DNA of 10,230 bases, from NCBI GenBank assembly GCA_010028775.1, contig RHAF01000045.1, positions 1 through 10,230 on the forward strand. Reading direction: 5' to 3'. The position numbers and the translations under genes are program-made. This stretch comes from Verrucomicrobiota bacterium. Its GTDB lineage: Bacteria; Verrucomicrobiota; Verrucomicrobiia; Methylacidiphilales; Verrucolacustridaceae. Below the pieces are notes generated by a model. It did not search any database and was not told the origin of the DNA. It saw nothing but the letters and a program-made list of their open reading frames with translations. Below, piece after piece: positions 1 to 6,689 of this stretch. Every line of letters starts with the position of its first letter. Positions within the stretch are counted from its first letter, which is position 1.

Positions 1-205
1 CGATATCCAGTTCCCCGGACATGTTAAGATTCCGGCTGATCTGGAACTGGGTGACGGCCCGCCGGCTCCGTTTGGCAAAATGGCCGTCGATGGTGCCGCA
101 GGAGAAGTTCAGGCGGTCCAGCAGGGCCTGCCAGCCGGCCATTTCAACGGTATCGCGGGGTTTTTCCGTGGCTAGGGGCTCGGCTCTTCGAATCTCCTTG
201 CCCAT
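1..205 (-). CDS. Peptidoglycan-binding domain protein, partial (C-terminus beyond window)
   Basis: From the ATG at 205-203 the minus strand is open to the window edge (68 codons). About residues 24-68 read as a PG_binding_1 domain: GWQALLDRLNFSCGTIDGHF, then an AVTQFQ motif and a NMSGELD end. This matches the family pattern of G-x-x-D-G followed by A-V-x-x-F-Q. Such domains bind the cell-wall peptide in the periplasm. In Gram-negative bacteria they often precede an L,D-transpeptidase (YkuD) domain, but that part would lie outside the window and is not seen. The frame is also open upstream to base 313 and encodes a Pro-rich stretch with no ATG. No Shine-Dalgarno site precedes the ATG at 205, and no signal peptide follows it. 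The gene may therefore be the downstream part of a frameshifted longer gene that begins at 516. The domain call is firm; the start is doubtful. Confidence 0.72.
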   Translation of the reverse strand, partial: MGKEIRRAEPLATEKPRDTVEMAGWQALLDRLNFSCGTIDGHFAKRSRRAVTQFQISRNLNMSGELDI

Positions 206-300
206 GGGTGGCGGTGGCGGTCCGCAAACCGGTGCCGGAGCATTGGTCCGCTCCGGCGGGAGCAGGGCATTGGTGGTGGGGGAGGGCGGCGGCGGCTCAG

Positions 301-516
301 TTAATCTTTTTTTTTATCTGTCTCAGGACCGGAAAAAACCTCGGCATCCGGGTATTTTTTGACGAGGTCCCGGGCCCTTTGATCCGCCGGTTTGGGTTGG
401 GCTTGGGGCCATCGCAAAAGTCCGCGGTCTCGGAGAAACAAGAGCCCGCCTACCGCCACCAAACCAACTGCGACAAACCAGACAAACAGGTCGCCGGATC
501 TGCTTCTTCGGGCCAT
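301..516 (-). CDS. Small membrane-anchored protein (possible N-terminal part of the next ORF)
   Basis: This is a 71-residue protein starting with ATG at 516, only 6 bases after the reductase stop, so it is probably cotranscribed. It has a basic N-terminus (MARRSRSG), one hydrophobic segment at about residues 10-28, then a charged tail ending in ETDKKKD. I do not recognise it as a stand-alone family. The coding strand has nine consecutive A just before its stop (315-307). A one-base insertion there would continue into the Pro-rich frame and then the peptidoglycan-binding domain. That would give a single-pass inner-membrane protein with a periplasmic linker and wall-binding domain. This is either a true short protein, a product of slippage, or half of a gene split by a mutation or sequencing error. 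The split gene is my preferred reading. Confidence 0.6.
   Translation of the reverse strand: MARRSRSGDLFVWFVAVGLVAVGGLLFLRDRGLLRWPQAQPKPADQRARDLVKKYPDAEVFSGPETDKKKD
307..315 (-). repeat. A9 homopolymer (coding strand) at the junction of two ORFs
   Basis: Nine consecutive T on the plus strand (A on the coding strand) lie in the last codons of the 71-residue ORF. With ten A the frame would continue without a stop through a Pro-rich stretch into the peptidoglycan-binding ORF. Runs of this length are known sites of polymerase slippage and of sequencing or replication indels. Confidence 0.6.
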
Positions 517-522
517 GGGGTC

Positions 523-1659
523 TTAGTAAACGTCCTTGAGGTAACGTTTTTCCGTCTTGGCCAGGGTGACGCTGACGTACTCCTCGGCTTGTTCCGGGGT
601 TTTGCCCCCGTGGCGGGCGACGATGTCGAGGAGGGCCTGATGGACGTCCTTGGCCATCCGTTTGGCATCCCCGCATACGTAAAAATAGGCACCCTGATCC
701 AGCCATTGCCAAAGTTCGGCCCCCGCCTCCTGCATCCGGTGCTGGACGTAGATCTTGTCGGCCTGGTCCCTGGAAAAGGCAGTGGAGAGTTTGTGAAGCC
801 GTCCTGATTTTTGGTATCCGGAGAACTCGTCACCGTACAGGAAATCGGTGGCCGCGTGTTGGTCCCCGAAAAAAAGCCAATTCCGGCCGGAATGCCCGTG
901 GCGGTGGCGGTGTTGAAGAAAAGCACGAAAGGGGGCGATGCCCGTTCCCGGACCGACCATGATGATGTCACGGTCGGGGGGTGGGAGGTGAAAGTGCCGG
1001 GTGGGCTGGACGTATACCGGAACGGAATCCCGGGCGGCCAGGCGTGCGAGGTAACCGGAAGCCAATCCCTGCTTGGCCCGGCCATGGGTGGTGTATTGCA
1101 CCACCGCGACCGTCAAATGGACGTGGCCCTCTTCGTAGTCGGGAGAGGAGGCGATCGAGTACAAGCGGGGGGCTATCTTGTTAAGGAGGGTGGGGATTTC
1201 AGCCGGATCGAATTTCACCCCGGGGGCATCGGAGAGCACATCCACCACATCACGGTCGAAGACATACTCCTCCAACCTCTTCTCGTCGGCACTGATCGCC
1301 TGCAGTTTATCGCGGGAGGGGCCCGAGGCCTTGTCCGCCACCGCCTTGACAAATTTTTTTCCCGCCCGGTTGAGAATGAGGGTGGAAGCCACGGTCTCCT
1401 TCAGGCCGTCATTGCCCACCAGACCAAGCTTCTCCAGGAATTCCTGGACCAAGGGATCAGGATTGCGGGGAACCACGCCGAGGGAGTCCCCGCAAACGTA
1501 GGTGGGTCCACTGCCGCCCAGTTCGATGGAGATGTGGCGGGTGTCCTTGGACGATCCCTTTTGGTTGAGCTGACGGTTTTCCTTGAGTTTGGCTGTGTAA
1601 GGTTGATTCCGGTTATAGACCGGGCCGGCCGGCTTGGCAGCGATGGCAGGATCCGACAT
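523..1659 (-). CDS. CysJ-type FAD/NADPH flavoprotein reductase without flavodoxin domain
   Basis: This 378-residue protein matches the C-terminal two thirds of sulfite reductase flavoprotein (CysJ) and its relatives. The FAD-binding part has PRLYSIASSP at 164-173 and a GLASGYL FAD-pyrophosphate motif near 198-204. The NADP part has MVGPGTGIAPFRAFLQ at 234-249, the SRDQ and KIYVQ residues at 296-306 typical of NADPH 2'-phosphate recognition, and YVCGDAKRMAKDV at 327-339. The C-terminus KRYLKDVY ends in the aromatic residue that stacks on FAD in this family. CysJ proper begins with an FMN flavodoxin domain, which is absent here. The N-terminus (YNRNQPYTAKLKENRQLN) goes directly into the FAD_binding_1 domain. 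The ferredoxin gene ends 5 bases upstream, so I infer that the ferredoxin replaces FMN as electron partner. The final acceptor (sulfite reductase or another enzyme) is unknown. Databases often name such proteins sulfite reductase subunit alpha. Confidence 0.92.
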   Translation of the reverse strand: MSDPAIAAKPAGPVYNRNQPYTAKLKENRQLNQKGSSKDTRHISIELGGSGPTYVCGDSLGVVPRNPDPLVQEFLEKLGLVGNDGLKETVASTLILNRAGKKFVKAVADKASGPSRDKLQAISADEKRLEEYVFDRDVVDVLSDAPGVKFDPAEIPTLLNKIAPRLYSIASSPDYEEGHVHLTVAVVQYTTHGRAKQGLASGYLARLAARDSVPVYVQPTRHFHLPPPDRDIIMVGPGTGIAPFRAFLQHRHRHGHSGRNWLFFGDQHAATDFLYGDEFSGYQKSGRLHKLSTAFSRDQADKIYVQHRMQEAGAELWQWLDQGAYFYVCGDAKRMAKDVHQALLDIVARHGGKTPEQAEEYVSVTLAKTEKRYLKDVY

Positions 1660-1664
1660 GAGGC

Positions 1665-1898
1665 TTAGGCGTTGTCGTTGCCGATGGAACCGGTCGGGCA
1701 GATGTCCAAGGCGCGTTGGGCGGCATCCAATTCCTCCGGGGCGGCAGGTTGCTTGAAAAAGTAAACGTAGGTCTGATCCTCGTTATATTTCAGAAGTTTT
1801 GGGGCTTCCTCCAGACAAACGTGGCAGGGGGTGCAGCTGTCATCCACGTACCATTTGCCCGGGACGTTCTCCTTGAGGATGCGGGTTTTATCGGCCAT
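1665..1898 (-). CDS. Single-cluster [4Fe-4S] ferredoxin
   Basis: This is a 77-residue acidic protein with C22-x2-C25-x2-C28 (SCTPCHVC) and a distal C67-P68 in ALDICPTG. That is the ligand set of monocluster bacterial ferredoxins. The central part KYNEDQTYVYFFKQP fits the usual insert between the two ligand groups. It is a soluble electron carrier. It lies 5 bases upstream of the CysJ-type reductase, so it is very likely that enzyme's redox partner and cotranscribed with it. I chose the ATG at 1898-1896. An in-frame TTG at 1934 would add 12 residues, but that stretch (PQPKNSIFSDE) looks non-conserved and overlaps promoter-like elements. No Shine-Dalgarno site is visible before either start. 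Confidence 0.87.
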   Translation of the reverse strand: MADKTRILKENVPGKWYVDDSCTPCHVCLEEAPKLLKYNEDQTYVYFFKQPAAPEELDAAQRALDICPTGSIGNDNA

Positions 1899-1906
1899 TT
1901 CGTCGG

Positions 1907-1934
1907 AGAATATAGAATTTTTCGGCTGGGGCAA
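1907..1934 (-). promoter_or_regulatory. Possible promoter for ferredoxin-reductase genes, with little or no leader
   Basis: On the minus strand TTGCCC (1934-1929) and TATTCT (1912-1907) are 16 bases apart, each matching 4 of 6 bases of the sigma70 consensus. An overlapping TATATT at 1914-1909 is an alternative -10 with a 14-base spacer. The -10 ends only 8 bases before the ferredoxin ATG, so transcription would start at or just before the start codon. This is a weak match and an inference only. Confidence 0.25.
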
Positions 1935-1989
1935 CCTTTAGGAGTCCAGGAGTCGGAGGCCACGATGCTGGAGCTGCAGAAGATCCTAT

Positions 1990-2074
1990 TGCCCGGGGCG
2001 GGGGTCGAACCCGCACGGGGATTTCTCCCCAAGGGATTTTAAGTCCCTTGTGTCTGCCATTCCACCACCCGGGC
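1990..2074 (-). tRNA. tRNA-Leu (anticodon UAA)
   Basis: This 85-base gene is on the minus strand. The acceptor stem GCCCGGG (2074-2068) pairs with CCCGGGC (1997-1991), followed by discriminator A at 1990. The anticodon stem-loop is AGGGA-CTTAAAA-TCCCT, giving anticodon TAA. A long class II variable arm (GGGGA-GAA-TCCCC type) follows, then a T arm with GGTTCGACCCC. The long arm and anticodon identify leucine. The CCA end is not encoded (the sequence continues ATAGG), so it must be added after transcription. No clear terminator follows; the ferredoxin gene begins 91 bases downstream. Confidence 0.96.
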
Positions 2075-2140
2075 TGGAATCCTTTCATGATGCGAAGGTT
2101 TGGCGGGCGGAAAAGTCGGATGACGGTGGGGACTTCCGGT

Positions 2141-3031
2141 TTAGGAGGAGAGGGTTCTTTTGAGCCCCTCGCTTAAATCGCATTCCGGTTTCCAGCCGGT
2201 GGCTTTCAGGCGGTCAATCGAGGCGGAGGAGTGACGAACGTCGGCCGAACGGACCGGAGCATGGATGATGTTGGATTTCGAAACGCTTAGCCGGATAATG
2301 GCGCGGGCCAGATCAAGGATGGAAACGGAATGCCCGGAGGCGACATTGTAGATCCCATGGCACGCGGATCGGGTTGCCACGTGGATCAAGGCGGAGGCCA
2401 CATCCTCAACGTAAATAAAATCGCGGGTTTGCAGCCCGTCCCCATGGATGGTCAGGGGTGATCCGGTCAAAGCTGCCTCGATGAATTTCGGGACTGCTGC
2501 GGCGTAGGGTCCCTGCGGGTCCTGCCTTGGGCCGTAGACATTGAAGAAGCGCAGAGCAACGGCCGGCAGGGAGGCGGAGGCGCAAAGTTTTTCCCCCTCC
2601 AGTTTGGATGAGGCGTAGGGACTGAGCGGGGAGGGGGGGAGACTTTCGGTTTTCGGAAGGGTGGGCTCGTTACCGTAGACGGCGCACGAGCTGGCCAGAA
2701 CCATCCGTTCCACCCCGGCTTTGGCGGCGAAATCGAGGACGCGGCGGGTGCCCTCCACATTGATGGTCCGGCAGAGATCCGGTTTTTGCACGGATTCAGG
2801 AACGCTGACCATCGCGGCTAGGTGGAAAACGTGGGACACCCCGCGGAGGGCCTCGGTCAACTTTTCGTCCTCAAGAATCGAACCGTGAATCAGGCGGCAG
2901 GGTGTGCCTTCAAGGTTGCTTCTGCGACCGCTGGAGAGGTCGTCCAGGACCACAACCTCTCCCATGCAGGCCAGGTGCCGGGCCAAATGGCTGCCGATGA
3001 AACCGGCTCCACCGGTCACCATAAATTTCAT
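2141..3031 (-). CDS. NAD-dependent UDP-sugar 4-epimerase family protein (extended SDR, GalE/WbpP-like)
   Basis: This 296-residue extended short-chain dehydrogenase has the NAD-binding Rossmann motif TGGAGFIGSH at 6-15 and D30-D31 at the end of strand 2 for the adenosine ribose. The catalytic set is S115 in SSCAVYG, Y139 and K143 in SPYASSK. The substrate-side block RFFNVYGPRQDPQGPYAAAV is followed by GDGLQTRDFIYVEDV, which is typical of UDP-glucose or UDP-GlcNAc 4-epimerases used to make surface-polysaccharide precursors. The exact sugar cannot be read from sequence; a 4,6-dehydratase is less likely because the usual dehydratase Asp-Glu pair beside the catalytic Ser is absent. I chose the ATG at 3031 (MKFMVTGGAG), which begins right at the first strand; an upstream in-frame start at 3043 adds MWWF. 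It is divergent from the lipoprotein gene. Confidence 0.88.
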   Translation of the reverse strand: MKFMVTGGAGFIGSHLARHLACMGEVVVLDDLSSGRRSNLEGTPCRLIHGSILEDEKLTEALRGVSHVFHLAAMVSVPESVQKPDLCRTINVEGTRRVLDFAAKAGVERMVLASSCAVYGNEPTLPKTESLPPSPLSPYASSKLEGEKLCASASLPAVALRFFNVYGPRQDPQGPYAAAVPKFIEAALTGSPLTIHGDGLQTRDFIYVEDVASALIHVATRSACHGIYNVASGHSVSILDLARAIIRLSVSKSNIIHAPVRSADVRHSSASIDRLKATGWKPECDLSEGLKRTLSS

Positions 3032-3120
3032 GAACCACCACAATCGCCGAGCGGATTGGCTTTGAAAAGCCCGGGAAATTGAGTTGAGAAGAGGGGGAGT
3101 TTCTGCGATGGTGCACCTCG

Positions 3121-3927
3121 ATGATTCGCACGGGGCATCTCCTGGGTCTGGCAGCTTTGGGATGGATGTTTATCGCCTCCGGATGTGGGAAAAAATCACC
3201 CTCCGATCCGGCCTCCAACGCCGGGGTTGACAGATCCGTCGCGCAGAATGTTCCGGTCCCAACCTCGGTCGATCCGGAGGAAAAATACAAAGTGGCCTAT
3301 GTCCGCTCGGCTCAGGCTTTTTCGAGAAACGATCTGGATGGAGCCATCAAATATCTGGACGAAGCGGATCAGGCCAAGCCGAATCAGGCGAACAATGCCA
3401 ATCTACGGGGCGCGATTTATACCCGGCAAAGGAATTGGGCCAAGGCCGAGGAGGCGTTTCGTGAATCCCTTCGGCTCCAACCGGATTTGCCGATGGCGCA
3501 ATTCAACCTCGGGGAGGTTCTTTTTCTAAACAACAAGTATGCCGAGGCAAAGGAGCGGTTTCAGATCTTCCTGAACAGCCAGCCAAGCAATGATTTGGGA
3601 TCCTATAAGATTTATCTTTGCGATCTGCTTGGGGGCAATCAGGCCAAAGCCAACGAATTTCTCGCCCGGTTGCAACCCAGCCCGAACAGCCCTCTTTATT
3701 ATTTTTCCAAGGCGGCCGAGGCCTTTTACCGGCAAGACAAGGATGCGGGTATGGAATATGTGAGTTCGGCGTACCGCATCTATCCCCCCGATGCCAATGC
3801 CACCTTCGCCGATTCCCTGGTCGAGAAGGGCTACCTTTCCGGTGAGCAGGCCCAAAAGATACCGGAAGAGGACAAGAAAGTTAAAACCGACGAACTCAAG
3901 ACCCTCCTGCCCGAGGTAAAAAAGTAA
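3121..3927 (+). CDS. TPR-repeat lipoprotein
   Basis: This 268-residue protein starts with a short signal peptide (MIRTGHLLGLAALGWMFIA). A lipobox-like ASGC follows, with the lipidated cysteine at position 22, so it is probably a periplasmic lipoprotein. After a Ser/Pro/Asn-rich linker (about 24-55), tetratricopeptide helices run from about 57 to 158. The clearest repeats are 91-124 (ANLRGAIYTRQRNWAKAEEA onward, ending in LQPD) and 125-158 (AQFNLGEVLFLNNKYAEAKE). Further helical hairpins continue to about 225, and the tail is Lys/Glu-rich. TPR lipoproteins act as scaffolds in envelope assembly; no specific partner can be named. The ATG at 3121 has no close Shine-Dalgarno site: GAGGGGGAG at 3090-3099 is some 22 bases away. 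A hairpin follows the gene at 3940. Confidence 0.85.
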   Translation: MIRTGHLLGLAALGWMFIASGCGKKSPSDPASNAGVDRSVAQNVPVPTSVDPEEKYKVAYVRSAQAFSRNDLDGAIKYLDEADQAKPNQANNANLRGAIYTRQRNWAKAEEAFRESLRLQPDLPMAQFNLGEVLFLNNKYAEAKERFQIFLNSQPSNDLGSYKIYLCDLLGGNQAKANEFLARLQPSPNSPLYYFSKAAEAFYRQDKDAGMEYVSSAYRIYPPDANATFADSLVEKGYLSGEQAQKIPEEDKKVKTDELKTLLPEVKK

Positions 3928-3939
3928 ACCGATTCCCCC

Positions 3940-3961
3940 GCCCGGGCTCATGACCCCGGGC
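3940..3961. terminator. GC-rich hairpin between convergent genes, possible terminator
   Basis: GCCCGGG (3940-3946) and CCCGGGC (3955-3961) form a perfect 7-bp stem with an 8-base loop, in the 44-base gap between the lipoprotein stop and the convergent queG stop. On the plus strand a short TTTT follows at 3967. The T-tract is weak, so this may be a terminator shared by both genes or only a stabilising 3' hairpin. Confidence 0.42.
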
Positions 3962-3971
3962 CATGGTTTTC

Positions 3972-4976
3972 CTACAAGCGGTTTCGGATCTGCGCAATGG
4001 CCCAAGAGGCGTGCTCCTGGATCAGGGGATCGGATTCCCGTTGGGTCTGTTGCAGTGCCGGGAGATCTTCGGGGGTCCCGATGTTTCCGAGGACCACGCA
4101 CAGGTTGCGGATCCAGCGATTTCGTTTCAGCCGAAAGATCGGCGTATCACGGAACTCTTTCCGAAATCTGGAATCATCCCAGGACAGCATTTCCCTCAAA
4201 TCCGGCCGGGGCAGGGGTTGAAGGCGTACTTCCCTCGATTGGCGGGCATGCCGGTTCCAAGGGCAAACCTCAAGGCACTCATCGCAGCCAAAGATCCGGT
4301 CACCCATCAGGGGTCTAAATTCTTCCGGAATGGGGCCCGGGTGTTCGATGGTGAGGTAAGCCAGGCATCGTCTGGCATCCAGCACGTAGGGTTGGGGGAA
4401 GGCCCCGGTGGGACAGGCATCCAGACAACGGGTGCAGGATCCGCAGTGATCCCTGGCGGGTGCGTCAGGGGAGATCTCCAAGTCGGTGAGAATACATCCC
4501 AAAAGAAGCCAGGGACCGTGTTCCGGATGGATAAGGAGCGTGTTTTTGCCCTGCCAACCCAGCCCTGCCTGGGCGGCGATGAGTTTTTCCATGACCGGCG
4601 AGGAATCAACCGTGATCCGGTATTTTCCACCCCACTCCACGATGGTTTTCCGGGCGAGGCTTTCCAGGTGATCCCGCAGGATCGCGTGGTAATCCTCTCC
4701 CTGCGCGTAGGCGGCAATCCGTCCGCGAGGTATACTTGGGGAGGGTTGCCGGCTGGAGAGGCCGGCGATGATGATGGTTTGGGCCGTGGAGTCGTAGGTC
4801 CCAGGATCCATGCGCACAGCCGGAGATTTGGCCATCCATGCCATCTCCCCGTGGTAAGAGAGCTTCAGCCATTCCGAAAGGTGTTCCGCACGATCCGGGG
4901 ATTCAGCCCGGGTGATGCCCAGGGCGTCGAGACCCAGGGCCCGGGCGCTTTGGCGAATCAGGGAAGGTCGATCCAT
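3972..4976 (-). CDS. queG: Epoxyqueuosine reductase QueG
   Basis: This 334-residue cytosolic iron-sulfur, cobalamin-dependent enzyme reduces epoxyqueuosine to queuosine in the anticodon of GUN tRNAs, the last step of queuosine synthesis. The catalytic Asp lies in TVDSSPVMEK (D124). The first cluster motif is CGSCTRCLDACPTGA (C178, C181, C184, C188). RRCLAYLTIEHPG supplies C204, and the second cluster motif is GCDECLEVCPWN (C231, C234, C238). The HPGPIP segment and the C-terminal HEAT-like helices (from about 290) are also family features. The length is close to the usual size for the family. The ATG at 4976 lies 3 bases after the aroK stop, so both genes are probably on one mRNA. All expected key residues are present. 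Confidence 0.96.
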   Translation of the reverse strand: MDRPSLIRQSARALGLDALGITRAESPDRAEHLSEWLKLSYHGEMAWMAKSPAVRMDPGTYDSTAQTIIIAGLSSRQPSPSIPRGRIAAYAQGEDYHAILRDHLESLARKTIVEWGGKYRITVDSSPVMEKLIAAQAGLGWQGKNTLLIHPEHGPWLLLGCILTDLEISPDAPARDHCGSCTRCLDACPTGAFPQPYVLDARRCLAYLTIEHPGPIPEEFRPLMGDRIFGCDECLEVCPWNRHARQSREVRLQPLPRPDLREMLSWDDSRFRKEFRDTPIFRLKRNRWIRNLCVVLGNIGTPEDLPALQQTQRESDPLIQEHASWAIAQIRNRL

Positions 4977-4979
4977 CCC

Positions 4980-5498
4980 TCAGGGTTTGGCCTTCAGCCT
5001 TGCAAAAATCTTTTCGGCAAGCTCTGCAGGGGAATCCATGCCTGTCTCGACGAGAATTTCGCTTTCCCGATACCGGGGTTCCCGTTGGGAGAGTTGGTTG
5101 GCGAGCGTGTCGGACAAGGATCCCTGGGCCAACAGGGGCCTGTCCTTTTTATGCCGGAGTCTTTCCACCAGAAGCTCCGGTGGCGTGCGAAGATAAACGC
5201 GCACACCCGTCTGTTGCATGATTTCGAGGTTTTCAGCCTGTAACACCGCGCCTCCGCCGCAGGCCACCACGGTGGGCGGGTGGGTTTTTATTTCACGAAT
5301 CACCTCCATTTCACGCTGGCGAAATCCGGTTTCGCCTTCGGTGGAAAAGATTTCCGGAATGGGCCTTTTCGCCGATTGGACGATGACTTCGTCGGTATCC
5401 AGAAAGGCCAGACCGAGCTTTTGGGCCAAGAGGGGGGCCAGGGTGCTCTTACCCGAGCCGGACAATCCCAGCAGCCAGATGTGTCCGCCACTTTTCAC
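4980..5498 (-). CDS. aroK: Shikimate kinase
   Basis: This enzyme phosphorylates shikimate at the 3-hydroxyl with ATP, the fifth step of the shikimate pathway. Residue numbers here are for the longer form from TTG 5546. The P-loop GLSGSGKST lies at 27-35, DTD at 50-52 (shikimate-binding Asp), FRQRE at 75-79 (shikimate Arg), CGGGA at 96-100, the lid motif KDRPLL at 134-139 (R136) and REPRY at 155-159. I chose GTG at 5498 because it gives 172 residues, the normal family size, and begins just before the first strand (MKSGGHIWLLG). The TTG at 5546 would add 16 poorly structured residues. There is no ATG in this frame upstream of the P-loop. It is divergent from aroC and followed after 3 bases by queG. 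Confidence 0.92.
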   Translation of the reverse strand: MKSGGHIWLLGLSGSGKSTLAPLLAQKLGLAFLDTDEVIVQSAKRPIPEIFSTEGETGFRQREMEVIREIKTHPPTVVACGGGAVLQAENLEIMQQTGVRVYLRTPPELLVERLRHKKDRPLLAQGSLSDTLANQLSQREPRYRESEILVETGMDSPAELAEKIFARLKAKP

Positions 5499-5590
5499 CG
5501 GGGTAGACTGACAGGGTTTTTCGGGTTGTGCGAGAGCGAGGCGCAATTCCCGGGCTTGGGTCAGCGCCCCTTTTCGGGCAGACTCATGTC

Positions 5591-6682
5591 ATGGGTAACA
5601 CCTTTGGCCGTCTCTATCGGGTCACCACGTGGGGGGAGTCTCACGGGGGAGGAGTGGGTGCGGTGATCGACGGGTGCCCTCCACGGATTCCTTTGGCGGA
5701 GGGCGATTTGCAGACCGATTTGGACCGGCGGCGTCCAGGTCAAAGCAAAATCGTGACGCCCCGCAAGGAGGCGGATCGCTGTGAAATTTTATCCGGAGTG
5801 TTCGGCGGAAAGACCCTGGGGACACCCATCTCCGTCTGGGTCAGGAATGAGGATGCCCGGCCCGAGGCCTATCGTGAGATGGAGACCCTCTATCGTCCAA
5901 GCCATGCGGATTACACTTATCAGGCGAAATACGGGATCCGAAACTGGCAGGGAGGCGGCAGGACATCCGCCCGGGAGACGATTGGTCGCGTTATCGGGGG
6001 GGCAATCGCCAAAAAAATGTTTGGCCAACTGGTGCCGCGGTTATCCGTCACTGCGTTCGTCCGCCAGGTGGGAAGCGTGGTGGCCCGGATGGACGCTGTG
6101 CGCGTGGAGGCCAGAGAGGTGGAATCCAACCCCGTCCGTTGGCCGGAGGCGAAAGAGGCTGAACAGGTGATCCGGTTGATTGAGCGGGTGCGGTCGGAGG
6201 GAGATTCGCTGGGCGGTGTTGTCGAGTGTGTGGTCCGTGGGTGCCCTGTGGGGTTGGGGGAGCCGGTCTTCGACCGGTTGGAGGCGGATTTGGCCAAGGC
6301 GGTGATGAGTCTGCCGGCCAGCAAAGGGTTTGAGATCGGTTCCGGGTTTGCCGGGGTCCGCATGCGGGGTTCGGAACACAACGATGAGTTTTTTATGGAG
6401 GGCAAGCGGGTTCGGACCCGAACCAACCGGAGTGGGGGTGTCCAGGGGGGGATCACGAACGGGGAGGACATTGTCTTTCGCGTGGCCTTCAAGCCGGTGG
6501 CCACGATTGCCAAGGCCCAAAAAACAGTGGGCACCAAAGGGAAAAGCGCCGAGCTCAGGGCCCGTGGTCGGCATGACCCCTGCGTTTTGCCCCGTGCCGT
6601 GCCGATGGTGGAGGCAATGACCCTCATGGTCCTGGCAGATCACTACCTCCGGGACCGGGCCCAGAACGGCCTGAATCGCTGA
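5591..6682 (+). CDS. aroC: Chorismate synthase
   Basis: This 363-residue enzyme uses reduced FMN to turn 5-enolpyruvylshikimate 3-phosphate into chorismate, the last step of the shikimate pathway. All three family signatures are visible: GESHGGGVGAVIDG at 15-28, GGGRTSARET at 121-130, and RHDPCVLPRAVPMVEAM at 327-343. RRRPGQS (47-52) and RPSHADYTY (102-110) carry further active-site residues. The ATG at 5591 gives the family N-terminus MGNTFGRLYRVTTWGESHG and the usual length. An in-frame upstream start at 5528 would add an unrelated 21 residues overlapping the region divergent to aroK. No strong Shine-Dalgarno site is seen. The stop lies 7 bases from the stop of the convergent outer-membrane protein gene, which leaves no room for a separate terminator. 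Confidence 0.98.
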   Translation: MGNTFGRLYRVTTWGESHGGGVGAVIDGCPPRIPLAEGDLQTDLDRRRPGQSKIVTPRKEADRCEILSGVFGGKTLGTPISVWVRNEDARPEAYREMETLYRPSHADYTYQAKYGIRNWQGGGRTSARETIGRVIGGAIAKKMFGQLVPRLSVTAFVRQVGSVVARMDAVRVEAREVESNPVRWPEAKEAEQVIRLIERVRSEGDSLGGVVECVVRGCPVGLGEPVFDRLEADLAKAVMSLPASKGFEIGSGFAGVRMRGSEHNDEFFMEGKRVRTRTNRSGGVQGGITNGEDIVFRVAFKPVATIAKAQKTVGTKGKSAELRARGRHDPCVLPRAVPMVEAMTLMVLADHYLRDRAQNGLNR

Positions 6683-6689
6683 TCCGGCG

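Noticed and set aside
811..1668. Long plus-strand open frame (285 codons) opposite the reductase gene
   Set aside because: It lies wholly antisense to a gene with clear FAD and NADPH motifs. Its translation is low-complexity and Gly/Val-rich with no recognisable motif, as expected for a shadow frame in GC-rich DNA.
1899..1989. Short repeats such as GACTCC-TG-GACTCC and CTGCAG between tRNA-Leu and ferredoxin, checked as an attachment site or terminator
   Set aside because: There is no integrase, no duplicated tRNA 3' end and no stem with a T-tract nearby. These are chance short repeats.
3963..5243. Very long plus-strand open frame (426 codons) opposite queG and aroK
   Set aside because: It spans the antisense of two well-identified genes and their junction and has no domain signal. 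It is a GC-driven shadow frame despite its length.
5920..6627. Minus-strand open frames of about 200-235 codons opposite aroC
   Set aside because: aroC carries all three chorismate synthase signatures on the plus strand. The antisense frames have no motifs and are Ser/Thr/Pro-rich artefacts.
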